Source: Nocardiopsis metallicus (lineage in GTDB: Bacteria > Actinomycetota > Actinomycetes > Streptosporangiales > Streptosporangiaceae). Taken from it: a stretch of 64,000 nucleotides of DNA. The notes beneath the pieces were generated by a model that was not told the DNA's origin, ran no database searches, and saw nothing but the letters and a program-made list of their open reading frames with translations. The stretch covers positions 5,828,001 through 5,892,000 of the forward strand of contig NZ_JACHDO010000001.1 of NCBI RefSeq assembly GCF_014201115.1. Direction: 5' to 3'. The first letter of the stretch is position 1; each line of letters starts with the position of its first letter. The position numbers and the translations under genes were made by a program. Positions 15,999-25,403 of this stretch are shown here, piece after piece.

Positions 15999-18425
15999 TC
16001 ACTCCCAGACCAGCCGGCGGGCCGTGGTGACCTCGATCGGAGAGCTGCCGAAGTGCGCGGCGACCAGGGACCGGCCCTCCTCGGTGCGGCTGTGCACTAC
16101 CTCGCCCCGGGACACCCACCGCTGCCACGCCTTCTCGAAGGCGAGCGCGCCCTTCCTGTTGCGGGCCAGGACCGACGGCACCGCGTGGAAGACCGGCACG
16201 GTCGGGTCCGCGGGGGCGCCCCGGACGGGCGCGCCCGGGACCTGGCCCCCGTCCGCGGAGGGTTCCGGCACGGTGAGGACGTGCCGGGGGATCAGATAGC
16301 GCGGGTCGCCCACCAGCGGGCCCAGGGTCTCGTCCAGGGACTCGGTGAACAGCTCCGCCGATTCCGGGTCGGCGAGCGTGAACCGGTACACGCCGTCGGT
16401 GTCCACGTGGACGCGCACCCCCTCGGCGCCGCTGGCCGAGTGCCCCGCCCAGCGCAGCGCGTCGGCCACCGCGCACGCGTAGCGGGAGGTCTCCACCGGT
16501 CTGCCGGCCAGGGAACGGATCCGCTCCGCCTCCCGCCGCTTCACCAGGATCTCCTGACGTACCCGACGGGTGTCGAACCACCAGTGGACCAGCGCCGCCA
16601 GCCCGAACCCCGCGGCCGCGGCGAGCATCCCGGGCACGAACGGGGCCAGGACCAGGCAGAGGGCCGTGACCGCGCCGAAGACCACCGTGGGCAGCAGCTT
16701 CCGGACGGGCGGGGTGCCGTCGGGCTCGGGCCAGATCACCTGGTCACCCACCAGAACCTCGGGCGGTTCGGGCCGTGCCACGTCCCGGCCCGCCTCGGCG
16801 GCCCGCGCCGCCGCCTCCGCCGGAACAGCGCGGCTCCCGTACACCCGGAGCGTGGGCAGCAGCGTGTCCTCGTACCCCGAACCCAGCCGCCACCGCTCCC
16901 GGGTGCCCGCCCGGTCGGCCGCGCGGGCCAGCATGCGGGTGTTCACGGCCCTCGGGTCGGTGGGCGGCTCGTACGGCGACAGCTCCGGGTCCACGTGCGC
17001 GACCCCGCTCATCACCTCGCCGTCGGCGCTCACCCCGAGGTACCCCTCGTGTTTGCGCACGAACCGGCTCCAGTCGGCCGCCCCGCGCGGGTGCTCACGG
17101 CTCACGCACACGACCGTCCAGGTGTGCGCCGTCTTCTCCGGCCACTCCGGGTCCAGCCGCAGCGCACGCCCCCGGCTCTGCACCACCGCGGTGGGGGTGG
17201 TGGCGGTGGTCAGGTCCACCACCGTGTTCACCCCGCGCGCGTCCCAGCCCTCACCGAGCAGCGCCCGGGTGCCCACCAGCACCTGGCAGCGGCCGGACTC
17301 CAGGAACCGCGTCACCACACCCACCCAGGTACGCGAGGTCCAGCCGCCCTCCACCACGTGCAGGCCGTCCACCTCACGCACGGACAGCTGCACCCCGGGC
17401 AGTTCCGCGCGGGCGAACTCCAGGAAGGCCGCGCTGGTTCCCGGCCCGGTCGCCACGGTCCGGCCGGTGACCAGCAGCGGGTCCAGTACCGAGGTGCGCG
17501 GATCGGTGGCGAGCTGGTGCACCTGGAGCCAGGCCGAACCGGCGTCGTCGCGGAGTACGCCGCGCAGCGCGGCGGGCGCTCGGGCGGAGGCGCGTTCGTG
17601 GTCGCACAGCACGAGGGCGCGCAGCCGGGGGCCGACCGCGTCCTTCTCGGCGGCGATGATCTCCACGGTGGCCAGGGACTTCGCGGCGCTGCGGGCCAGC
17701 ACCCGGTCCACGGGGGAGGCGCCGCGGCGGATGCCGTTGTGGGTCAGGTGGTAGCCCACGGACGGCAGCGCGGAGCGGATGCGCTGGCGCGCCGCCTTGT
17801 CGCGCTCGGAATCGGGGTCCAGGCAGTTCTTGGCGTAGTCGCCGATCAGCGCCGTCCAGTCCTCGGCCTGCGGCGGGTGCCGGTGCCGCTCGTGGACCCG
17901 GGCGCCGTCGGGCAGCGCGATCAGTCCCTGATGGTGCAGGCGGAGCACGGCGTCGGTGAGTTCGGGGGACTGTGCGGCCAGCGCGGCCCAGCCGACCAGG
18001 CCGCCCTCCCGTGCGTCCCGGGAGACGAAGCGCGCGTCCAGCCAGGGCAGGAAGTCGGTGGTCGCGAACCCGGGGGCGAGCAGATCCGTGCACATCGCCG
18101 TGAACCTCGACCCCTGCCCGGCCAGGTACTCGTGTTCGGTCAGGGTGGGTTCGGTGACGTGCACGAGCTCGGCGAAGGGGGCCAGGTACCCGTCCCGGAC
18201 CAGCGCGGGGATGGACGCCCCGGTGACGGGCGGGCCGAAGAGCCGGTCGACCAGGTCCTTCTCGGCGGTGGTGAGGCTTGCGGCGGGGGTCCCGGTCAGC
18301 CCGATCACGTGGGCGTCGGGGATCTCGTCCAGGATCTCGGCGAGCAGGCGCCCCCACACCTGGAGGAGGTGGTGGCACTCGTCGAGCAGGAGCGTGAGCG
18401 GACCGGCGTTGTGCAGCGCGTCCAC
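15999..18425 (-). pseudogene. SF2 helicase with membrane segments, N-terminus removed at an IS
   Basis: The remaining 808 codons keep motif II (LLLDECHH, residues 12-19), motif III region GLTGTP (42-47), a C-terminal helicase domain with VLVGTRALLGEGWDARGVN and arginine-finger motif VVQSRGRALRLD. The ATP-binding motif I and everything before it are gone: the frame begins at the CTAG target of the insertion sequence (GTG 18425 is by chance). Around residue 590-630 are two hydrophobic stretches that look like membrane helices, unusual for a helicase. The C-terminal 180 residues match no family I recognise. Without motif I it cannot hydrolyse ATP. Intact homologues look like phage-defence or plasmid-type helicases, but that is inference. 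Confidence 0.75.
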
Positions 18426-18428
18426 TAG
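18425..18428. repeat. Left CTAG target-site copy of the IS
   Basis: CTAG at 18425-18428 matches CTAG at 20008-20011 on the other side, the 4-bp YTAR duplication expected for IS701-family elements. Confidence 0.75.
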
Positions 18429-18445
18429 CTTGGCGTTTAACCTCG

Positions 18446-18479
18446 AGCCCGTGACCGGATACCGTCCCGGTCACGGGCT
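18446..18479. terminator. Hairpin at the left end of the IS
   Basis: AGCCCGTGACCGG (18446-18458) pairs perfectly with CCGGTCACGGGCT (18467-18479), a 13-bp stem just inside the left end. It could stop transcription entering from outside, a known way for insertion sequences to limit transposase expression. Confidence 0.65.
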
Positions 18480-18501
18480 TCGTTGTTTCCCGGACAGCAC
18501 A

Positions 18502-18561
18502 ACGGCCTTCGCGTGATCATGTGCTTCAACCACGAACACACCTGATCACAACGAAGGCCGT
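18502..18561 (+). promoter_or_regulatory. Stem that could sequester the transposase ribosome site
   Basis: ACGGCCTTCG (18502-18511) pairs with CGAAGGCCGT (18552-18561), and inside it GTGATCA (18513-18519) pairs with TGATCAC (18543-18549). GAAGG, the likely ribosome site of ATG 18566, lies in the right arm. Transcripts that include the whole leader would hide it; those starting inside the loop would not. Confidence 0.6.
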
Positions 18562-18565
18562 CACC

Positions 18566-19999
18566 ATGAGTCTGCTGCACCAGCACACCCCTGTCGAGCC
18601 ACTGTCGACATTGGCCCGATTCCGCTCCCAGTTCCACGCCTGCCTGACCACACGTGCTGACGCCCTCTTCGAGGTCTGCGAAGCCCTGGTCAGCACCCCG
18701 ACCCCCGTGCGCCACCTGGCACAACTCTCCCTGGAGCCCGAACACCACCGCGGCCACGGCTCGGCCTACGCCGCCCTGGCCCACGGAAGCATCGACACCA
18801 CCCAACTGCGATCGATCCTGGCCTCGCTGCCCCTGCCCCGCTTCCACGGGCGCATCGTGTTGGCCTGCGATGTCTCCCCCTGGCTGCGCCCGGACGCCTG
18901 GACCAGCCCTGACCGGGCCTGGTGCCACACCTACGGGCGCGGCACCGGCCAGGCCGAGATGGTCCCGGGCTGGCCCTACTCCATGATCGTCGCACTGGAA
19001 GAGGGCTCCACCTCCTGGACCGCGCCCCTGGACCTGCGCCGCCTGCACAGTGACGAGGACCCCACCACCGTCACCGCCCACCAAGTCCGCCAGCTGATCG
19101 CCCGATTGATCAGGGCTGAACACCACCAGCAGGGCGATCCCGACATTGTGGTGGTGGTTGACGCGGGCTATGACAGTCCTCGTCTGGCCTATCTGCTCGC
19201 TGATCTGCCCGTTCAGGTGGTGGGCCGGTTGCCCTCCAACCGGGTGCTCTACGGCCCAGCCGAGCACCGACCGATCTCAGCCAACGGGCGCCCGCCCAAA
19301 CACGGGGCTGCCCTACGGATGGCCGCCCCCGATACCTGGCCCGAGCCGGAGACGGTGACCACCGCTGCCACCCGCCGCTACGGCAGTGCCACCGCGCGCT
19401 CCTGGGATCGGATGCATCCCCGGCTGACCCACCGCTCAGCCTGGGCCGAGCACCCCGGTGAGCTACCGGTGATCGAGGGCACCCTGGTGTTGTTGCAGGT
19501 GCAGGCTTTGCCCTCGCGGCGCGATCCCAAACCGTTGTGGTTGTGGTCCTCAGCCACCGGCATGCGCTCAGAGCAGGTCAGTCAGATGTGGTGGGCTTAT
19601 TTGCGCCGGTTCGACATCGAGCACACCTTCCGCTTCCTCAAACAGTCGTTGGGGTGGAACGCACCCCGGCTACGGGACCCGCGATCGGCGGACCGGTGGT
19701 CCTGGCTGGTCGTGGTGGCCTATACCCAGCTACGTCTGGCCCGGTTGTTGGCGCGTCAGGTCAGATTGCCCTGGCATCGGCTGGTGGAAGCGGACCGGAT
19801 GAGTCCGGCGCGGGTGCGTCGGGGGTTTCGGTACATTCGCGCTGACCTGCCGGTGTGTGTGGGTGCACCGAAATCCTGCGGGCCTGGTCCGGGGCGTCCG
19901 GTGGGGAGCCAGAACAAGCGTCCAGCTCCCCGATACGGGGTTCCCAAGAAGAACAAAACGGGCACTACGGGGCACCCCGGAGCCAAGCAAGCAGGTTAA
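18566..19999 (+). CDS. IS701-family DDE transposase
   Basis: A 477-residue transposase that cuts and joins the ends of the surrounding element. Features are the N-terminal segment FRSQFHACLTTRADALFEV, the first acidic residue in VLACDVSPWLRPD, the second in IVVVVDAGYDSPRLAYLL, and the C-terminal glutamate region RRFDIEHTFRFLKQSLGW, followed by a basic tail. The frame is intact. ATG 18566 is preferred to the TTG at 18521 because of the GAAGG site. Base composition is less biased than in neighbouring genes, consistent with foreign origin. Related transposases are common in Nocardiopsis and Streptomyces. Confidence 0.92.
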   Translation: MSLLHQHTPVEPLSTLARFRSQFHACLTTRADALFEVCEALVSTPTPVRHLAQLSLEPEHHRGHGSAYAALAHGSIDTTQLRSILASLPLPRFHGRIVLACDVSPWLRPDAWTSPDRAWCHTYGRGTGQAEMVPGWPYSMIVALEEGSTSWTAPLDLRRLHSDEDPTTVTAHQVRQLIARLIRAEHHQQGDPDIVVVVDAGYDSPRLAYLLADLPVQVVGRLPSNRVLYGPAEHRPISANGRPPKHGAALRMAAPDTWPEPETVTTAATRRYGSATARSWDRMHPRLTHRSAWAEHPGELPVIEGTLVLLQVQALPSRRDPKPLWLWSSATGMRSEQVSQMWWAYLRRFDIEHTFRFLKQSLGWNAPRLRDPRSADRWSWLVVVAYTQLRLARLLARQVRLPWHRLVEADRMSPARVRRGFRYIRADLPVCVGAPKSCGPGPGRPVGSQNKRPAPRYGVPKKNKTGTTGHPGAKQAG

Positions 20000-20007
20000 A
20001 CGCCAAG

Positions 20008-20011
20008 CTAG
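20008..20011. repeat. Right CTAG target-site copy of the IS
   Basis: Matches the left CTAG. The flanks do not rejoin a single gene, so the pair may come from two different insertions rather than one duplication. Confidence 0.7.
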
Positions 20012-20021
20012 GGGAGGCAGC

Positions 20022-20816
20022 ATGATCACCACCGACTACGTGATCGGTTCGCCCTGTTGGGTCGAGCTGACCACTTCTGACGTGGACCGGGCGCTCGAGT
20101 TCTACGGGGAGGTGTTCGGTTGGACGGCCGAGTCGGCCGGACCGGAGACCGGCGGTTACATGAAGCTCCTGTCCGACGGGGCGCTGATCGGCGGCCTCGG
20201 GCCGAAGACGTCCGAGGACGATCCGGTGTCCTGGTCGATCTACTACAACACCCCTGACCTGGACATGTCGTTCCAGCGGGCCCGGGAACTGGGTGCCACG
20301 GCCCTGGTGGGGCCCATGGACGTCATGGGCCTGGGCCGGATGGCCCACCTGAGCGACCCGCAGGGCGGGACGGTCGCGCTCTGGGAAGCCGGGACGCTGC
20401 CCGGGATGGAACGGACCGACGAGCCCGGCACCTTCATGTGGGCCGAACTGTGGACTCCCTCAGCACAGGGCGCCCGGGCTTTCTACGGCGGGTTGTTCGG
20501 CTGGGAGTTCGAGGACGTCGACCTGCCCGGAGGGCAGGGCAGGTACTCCACGATCCGACCGGCGGGGCTGGGGGACGACCGCTACTTCGGCGGGATCATG
20601 GGCATGGACCCGGCCGACCTCCCGCAGACCGGGGGCCGGGCCGACTGGCACCCGGTCTTCCATGTCACCGACTGCGACGCCGCCGTCGCCGGGGTCCGAA
20701 AGGCCGGCGGCCGGGTGCTCATGGGACCGGAGGACGCCCCGGGCGTGGGGCGGCTGGCGGCCTGCTCCGATTCGCTCTCCGCTGGCTTCGTCCTGCTCAC
20801 CCCGAACCCCGGCTAG
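20022..20816 (+). CDS. Two-domain VOC (glyoxalase-fold) protein
   Basis: A 264-residue protein with two tandem VOC modules: residues about 8-125 (CWVELTTSDVDRALEFYGEV to GGTVALWE) and about 138-262 (FMWAELWTPSAQGARAFYGG to GFVLLTPN). The family includes glyoxalases, dioxygenases and drug-binding resistance proteins; in actinomycetes two-module proteins of this kind resemble the CFP30B group. No complete His/Glu metal set is obvious, so it may bind a ligand rather than catalyse. A GGGGAGGCAG ribosome site survives between the IS end and ATG 20022, meaning the IS may supply or block its promoter. Confidence 0.82.
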   Translation: MITTDYVIGSPCWVELTTSDVDRALEFYGEVFGWTAESAGPETGGYMKLLSDGALIGGLGPKTSEDDPVSWSIYYNTPDLDMSFQRARELGATALVGPMDVMGLGRMAHLSDPQGGTVALWEAGTLPGMERTDEPGTFMWAELWTPSAQGARAFYGGLFGWEFEDVDLPGGQGRYSTIRPAGLGDDRYFGGIMGMDPADLPQTGGRADWHPVFHVTDCDAAVAGVRKAGGRVLMGPEDAPGVGRLAACSDSLSAGFVLLTPNPG

Positions 20817-20912
20817 CCGGGCGCCCTTCTGGATCCGCTCCGTCCCCGACCCGCTGCCCCGTCCCGCGCATGGCCGCAGGACGGGGACGGTGCGCCCGGG
20901 TCGCCTTCGGGG

Positions 20913-22484
20913 CTACTGGCGGGAAACGGCGGAGGCGCCGCCGCGCAGCACGAACTTCTGGATCTTGCCGGTGGCGGTCTTGGGCAGCTGATCCACGAAC
21001 TCCACCTGGGTGGGCGCCTTGAAGTGCGCGAGGTTGTCGCGGGCGAAGGCGATGATCTCCGCCTCCGTCGCCGTCGCTCCCTCGCGCAGCACGACGGAGG
21101 CGCGCGGGGTCTCGCCCCAGCGCTCGTGCGCAACCCCCACGATCGCCACCTCCAGCACCGCCGGGTGCCGCAGCAGGACGCCCTCCACCTCCACCGAGGA
21201 GATGTTCTCCCCGCCGGAGATGATCACGTCCTTGAGCCGGTCCTGGATCTCCACGTAACCGTCCGGGTGGGTGACGGCGGCGTCGCCGGTGCGGAACCAG
21301 CCGTCGCCCATCGCCCGCTCGGTGGCTTCGGGGTCGTTGTAGTAGCCCTTCATCACCACGTTGCCGCGCACGGTGATCTGGCCGACCGTCCTGCCGTCCC
21401 AGGGCACCTCGGCGCCGGACTCGTCGACCACCCGCAGCTCACCGGAGGTGATCAGCTCGACGCCCTGGCGGGCCTTGACCGCGCCGCGTTCGCGCACGGA
21501 CAGTTCCCGGTGCTCGGGCAGGGGCTCGCACACGGTGATGAACGGGGTGGTCTCGGTCAGGCCGTACACGTGGGTGACGGTCCAGCCGAAGTCCTCCTCC
21601 AGCCGCTCGATGGTCTCGGCGGCGGGCGAGGCCCCGGCGGTCACCACGTGCACCCCCGGCGGGACCGCCCCGCGGACGTCCGCGGGGGTGTTGGAGAGCA
21701 TGATCAGCACCGTGGGCGCGGCGCACAGCCAGCTGACCTCCTCGGTGCGGATCAGCTCGAACACCCGTGCCGGGTCCATGGCGGGCAGGCACACGTGGGT
21801 GCCCCCGGCCGCGGTGACCGTCCACGTGTAGGTCCAGCCGTTGGCGTGGAACATCGGCAGGGTCCACAGGTACTTCTCGCCGAGCCCGACACGCAGGTGC
21901 AGCAGGGTGCCCACCGAGTTCATGTAGGCGTTGCGGTGGGTGATCATCACGCCCTTGGGGCGCGCGGTCGTCCCCGACGTGTAGTTGATGGTCAGCAGGT
22001 CCGTCTCCGCGATCTCCGGGCGCGTGAAGCCCGGGGTGGCCGAGGCGACCAGGGACTCGTAGTCCTCCCAGCCCTCCCGTGCGCCCTCCAGGGCGACGAA
22101 CCTCTCCACGTCCGGCATCTGGTCGCGCACGCTGTCGACCGCGTCGAGCTGGTCGGCGTGCACGCACAGCACCCTGGCGCCGGAGTGGTTGACGATGTAG
22201 ACGAAGTCGTCGGCGGTCAGCCGGAAGTTGACCGGCACGAGGACCGCGCCCAGTTGCGGGACCGCGTAGAAGGATTCGAGCTGGGCATGGGTGTTGGGTG
22301 CGATGTAGGCGACCCGGTCCCCCTGTTCGACGCCCATGCCCTGGAGCGCCGACGAGCAGCGGTCGCAGCGGTCGAAGAACTGCTCGTAGGTCAGCCGGAG
22401 CTCCCCGTCGACCACCGCCTCGCGGTGCGGGTGCAGTCGGCGGGTCCGGCGGGCGAACTCCAGGGGGGTCAGGGTGAGTTCCAT
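20913..22484 (-). CDS. Acyl-CoA synthetase (AMP-binding, medium/long-chain)
   Basis: Activates a carboxylic acid with ATP to an acyl-AMP and then to the CoA thioester. The 523 residues contain the P-loop INYTSGTTARPKGVM, MFHANGW (substrate pocket of the plant-like/bacterial medium-chain group), YGLTETTPF, GWFRTGD, and the C-terminal hinge DRLKDVIISGGENISS with the catalytic lysine in LPKTATGKIQK. The gene lies 90 bases downstream of the amidohydrolase on the same strand, so both may belong to one catabolic unit. Fatty or aryl acids are both possible substrates. Confidence 0.9.
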   Translation of the reverse strand: MELTLTPLEFARRTRRLHPHREAVVDGELRLTYEQFFDRCDRCSSALQGMGVEQGDRVAYIAPNTHAQLESFYAVPQLGAVLVPVNFRLTADDFVYIVNHSGARVLCVHADQLDAVDSVRDQMPDVERFVALEGAREGWEDYESLVASATPGFTRPEIAETDLLTINYTSGTTARPKGVMITHRNAYMNSVGTLLHLRVGLGEKYLWTLPMFHANGWTYTWTVTAAGGTHVCLPAMDPARVFELIRTEEVSWLCAAPTVLIMLSNTPADVRGAVPPGVHVVTAGASPAAETIERLEEDFGWTVTHVYGLTETTPFITVCEPLPEHRELSVRERGAVKARQGVELITSGELRVVDESGAEVPWDGRTVGQITVRGNVVMKGYYNDPEATERAMGDGWFRTGDAAVTHPDGYVEIQDRLKDVIISGGENISSVEVEGVLLRHPAVLEVAIVGVAHERWGETPRASVVLREGATATEAEIIAFARDNLAHFKAPTQVEFVDQLPKTATGKIQKFVLRGGASAVSRQ

Positions 22485-22574
22485 CGTGCCCTCTCTGCTG
22501 TGACGTCGCTTCGCTGTGCTGGTTGTGGAGCTTGCCGCCGGCTATCCGGGTGACCGGGAACGCCGACAGGATGA

Positions 22575-23507
22575 CTAGGGCGCTTCGGGTCCGGAACGCA
22601 GGTCGAACAGCCGCGCGGCGTTGTCGTGCAGGACCCCGCGCAGCCAGTCGTCGCCCAGGTCCAGTCGGACCAGGGACCGGATCTGCTCGTAGTAGGAGTA
22701 CGGGATGTTCGGGAAGTCGGTACCCAGGAGCACGCGGTCGCCGAACTCCCGCAGCCGGGTGGACTCGGAGCGGGGGAAGGGGGAGCGCTGTTCGATGAAC
22801 GGGGTGAACGCCATGGTGGTGTCCAGGTGGACGCGGTCGTACCGCTCGACCAGGTCCAGGAAGGGCGTGTACTCGGGTGCGCCCGCGTGGGCGATCACCG
22901 CGGTCAGCTCTGGGTGCTGGCGGAGCACCTCGGCGAAGGGTTCGGGGCCGGTGAAGTTCCCGGGGATCGGTCCGGAGGCGCAGTGCACGACCACCGGGGT
23001 CCCGGAGTCGGCGAGGGCTCCCCAGACGTCGGTGAGCAGGGGGTCGCGCGGGTCGTAGGCGCCGACCTGGAGGTGGGCCTTGAAGATCCTGGTGCCTGAG
23101 CCGATCGCCTCGGCCACGTAGTCCTTGGCCTCGGGCTCGGGGTAGAAGGTGGCGCTGCGCAGTGAGTCGGGGTGGTGGTGGGCGAACTCGGCGGCCCAGC
23201 CGTTGAGCCACGTGGCCATGGCCGGGCGGTGCGGGTAGGAGAGCGCGGTGAAGTTCAGGACCCCGAAGTCCCTCAGGGTGGCGACGCGCTCCTCCTGACT
23301 GAACCGGTAGGTGATGGGCCACACCCCCTCGCCGAGGGCGTCGAAGTAGGCCCACACCTTGCGCAGCATGTTGTCCGGCATGAAGTGCGTGTGCACGTCC
23401 ACGAGACCGGGGAGTCCGAGACCGCTCCAGACGCGGCGGATCTCGGTGCTCTCGCCGGCCCCGGGAGGCGGTGAGAATCCAGTCACACCGGTCAGCCTAC
23501 GGTCCAT
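22575..23507 (-). CDS. Amidohydrolase family protein (ACMSD-like)
   Basis: A 310-residue TIM-barrel metal hydrolase/decarboxylase of the amidohydrolase-2 group. The metal motif VDVHTHFMPDN is near residue 37, later histidines are in FKAHLQVGAYDP, VVHCASG and VIAHAGAPEY, and the conserved aspartate is in LLGTDFPNIPY. Relatives decarboxylate aromatic acids or hydrolyse lactones and amides. It precedes the acyl-CoA ligase on the same strand. The start at 23507 is the longest; the GTG eight codons inside is possible. The reaction is not determinable. Confidence 0.82.
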   Translation of the reverse strand: MDRRLTGVTGFSPPPGAGESTEIRRVWSGLGLPGLVDVHTHFMPDNMLRKVWAYFDALGEGVWPITYRFSQEERVATLRDFGVLNFTALSYPHRPAMATWLNGWAAEFAHHHPDSLRSATFYPEPEAKDYVAEAIGSGTRIFKAHLQVGAYDPRDPLLTDVWGALADSGTPVVVHCASGPIPGNFTGPEPFAEVLRQHPELTAVIAHAGAPEYTPFLDLVERYDRVHLDTTMAFTPFIEQRSPFPRSESTRLREFGDRVLLGTDFPNIPYSYYEQIRSLVRLDLGDDWLRGVLHDNAARLFDLRSGPEAP

Positions 23508-23594
23508 CCGAACCGCGCTCGGGGCCGGGTCCGGGCCAGGGGCCGGTACGGGGCGAGGGGCCGGAGCAGGTCGGTGCCGGAGGGCGGCGCGGGG

Positions 23595-24260
23595 TCAGGC
23601 GTTGGAGATCGAGGCGGCCCCGACGAGCATGGTGATGTCGAACTGCTGGTCGTCCCACTCGTCGGTGGGGCACGAGGAGCTGAGCACGAGTTCGGCGTCG
23701 TCGAGCCACAGCACACCGGCCCGGAGCGTGCGGTTCTCCTCGGAGTTGTCGAAGGTGGCGTGCTTGGTCTCGAACTCGAAGGTCTCCCCCGAGTCGGCCA
23801 TGATCCGGTAGGGCGTCGCGGGCTGCTCGACCGGGGTGTTCCCGGTCCGCTCGGCGATGTTCTCCAGCAGGTGGTCGAGGGCTCCGACCGGCTCGTACCC
23901 GTCCTCGCGCGCCTGCTCGACCCCGGTGGTCTGGGCGAACAGCACGTCACACCCGGTGCCTTCCGAACTGGCGTGGTGCGTGTTGAGCTCGGGGTCGTAC
24001 TCGAAGGACCAGCCGGTGGCGAACGACGGCGGGATCCAGTCCGGGTCGCCGTCGGAGACGGGCGCCGCGGGGTCTTCGGAGGCGGGCGGCTCGGGCGTTT
24101 CGGTGGGGCTCTCGGCGGGCTCCTCGACCGCCTCGCCGCCCCGGGCGGCCCCGGGGTCCGGCGGGCTGGCGTCCCGCACGAGCCCGCAGCCGGTGAGGAG
24201 CGTCCCGGCGGTGAGCGCGGCGAAGAGGGTCACGGGGGCGGTGTATCGCTTGTTCGTCAT
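23595..24260 (-). CDS. Lipoprotein of unknown function
   Basis: A 221-residue predicted lipoprotein: signal peptide with lipobox LLTGC (Cys25), then a Pro/Glu/Ala-rich linker to about residue 75, then a folded domain of about 145 residues with three cysteines (GTGCDVLF, SSSCPTDEW). It would be anchored on the outer face of the membrane. The domain recalls small actinomycete surface lipoproteins without assigned function. It stands alone, upstream of the amidohydrolase and in the same direction. Confidence 0.82.
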   Translation of the reverse strand: MTNKRYTAPVTLFAALTAGTLLTGCGLVRDASPPDPGAARGGEAVEEPAESPTETPEPPASEDPAAPVSDGDPDWIPPSFATGWSFEYDPELNTHHASSEGTGCDVLFAQTTGVEQAREDGYEPVGALDHLLENIAERTGNTPVEQPATPYRIMADSGETFEFETKHATFDNSEENRTLRAGVLWLDDAELVLSSSCPTDEWDDQQFDITMLVGAASISNA

Positions 24261-24388
24261 ACTCGTTGGGACCCCCGCCCGGCGCCCCCGGTTACTGAGT
24301 AGGAGTACTCACTTCTGACCGGATCAGGCCCCGAAACCGCTCTGCCCCGGGCCTTGGCAGCTTAACGGGGCCGGTGGTGCGCGGGGGG

Positions 24389-25228
24389 TCACAGGGCCAG
24401 CAGGAGGACCCCGGAGACGACCACGGCCGAGGCGACGATCCGGACCGGACCGAAGCGCTCCCGGAAGAACACCAGCCCGATCAGCGCCGCGAAGACGATG
24501 CTCGTCTCCCGCAGCGCCGCGATCCCCGCGACCGCACCGGACAGCTGCGCCCACAGGACCAGGCCGTAGGCGCCCGCGCTGACCGCGCCGCCGAGCAGAC
24601 CGACCCGCCAGACCGGCCTGAGCTGGTCGGCCAGCCTCCGCTTCCTGGTAGCCAGAGCCACCAGGAAGAACACGGGCCCCTGAAGGGTCATGATCCAGGT
24701 GATGTAACCCAGCGGATCCTGGGTCAGCCGGACGCCGTAGGCGTCCACCACGGTGTAGGAGGCGATCGCCAGCCCGGTCGCGAACGCGGCCAGGAGCGCG
24801 GGCGCGTGCTGGCGTCGGGGAAGACCGCCGGCGAACACCAGGACCATGAGCCCGGCCGAGATGACCAGGACCCCGGCCAGCTCCGCGGGAGGCAGGGTCT
24901 CGCCGAGCAGCACCACTCCGATCAGCGCGACCACCCAGGGCGCGGTTCCGCGTGCCAGCGGGTAGACCTGCCCGAAGTCCCCGGTCCGGTAGGACAGCAT
25001 CAGCAGGGTCAGGTAGAGCAGGTGCGTGACCAGGGAGCCCAGCAGGATCGGCCAGGCCTCGGGCGGCGGCGTCCCGACCACGAACAGCAGTGGGAGGGCC
25101 GCGAGCATCCCGCCGAGGCCGATCAGCGCGAACCCGAGCAGCCGGTCGGTGATCGCGTGCGCGATGGCGTTCCACGCCGCGTGCAGCAGCGCCGCGACCA
25201 GCACTGCGACAACGATCGGTGTGGTCAT
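24389..25228 (-). CDS. EamA/DMT-family permease
   Basis: A 279-residue membrane protein with ten hydrophobic helices arranged as two EamA repeats (about 3-130 and 150-277). The repeat ends YPLARGTAPWVVALIGVVLLGE and LRETSIVFAALIGLVFFRE carry the conserved Arg/Glu positions; shown here as separate short motifs PLARGTAP and RETSIVFAA. Members export amino acids, metabolites or sugars. The start at 25228 (MTTPIVV) is preferred since the earlier in-frame codons lack hydrophobic or ribosome-site signals. Substrate unknown. Confidence 0.85.
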   Translation of the reverse strand: MTTPIVVAVLVAALLHAAWNAIAHAITDRLLGFALIGLGGMLAALPLLFVVGTPPPEAWPILLGSLVTHLLYLTLLMLSYRTGDFGQVYPLARGTAPWVVALIGVVLLGETLPPAELAGVLVISAGLMVLVFAGGLPRRQHAPALLAAFATGLAIASYTVVDAYGVRLTQDPLGYITWIMTLQGPVFFLVALATRKRRLADQLRPVWRVGLLGGAVSAGAYGLVLWAQLSGAVAGIAALRETSIVFAALIGLVFFRERFGPVRIVASAVVVSGVLLLAL

Positions 25229-25403
25229 TGGATGTCTCACGTAGGGAAAGGGGAACTCCGCAAGGCTAGTGCCCCCTGTCTCCCCTGACTCCGGGGCGGT
25301 ACGCGAGGCGGTGACTGGTAGGCCCGGCGCCCGCACGAAGCGGTGCCGGAGCCCCCGGCGGACGTGGGCCCGTGGGGGCTCCGGCCCCCTGATCGCCGCC
25401 GGG

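Larger units (their letters stand above)
18429..20007 (+). mobile_element. IS701-type insertion sequence, 1,579 bp
   Basis: Complete element with 15-bp perfect terminal inverted repeats CTTGGCGTTTAACCT (18429-18443) and AGGTTAAACGCCAAG (19993-20007), one transposase gene, and CTAG on both sides. Two hairpins lie between the left end and the transposase. It has cut the helicase gene on the left; on the right it sits 14 bases before the start codon of an intact VOC gene. The intact frame and perfect ends suggest a recently active copy. Confidence 0.92.

Noticed and set aside
15603..18428. 941-codon plus-strand frame opposite the helicase
   Set aside because: Antisense shadow of the helicase; composition rich in His, Arg and Gly with no domain.
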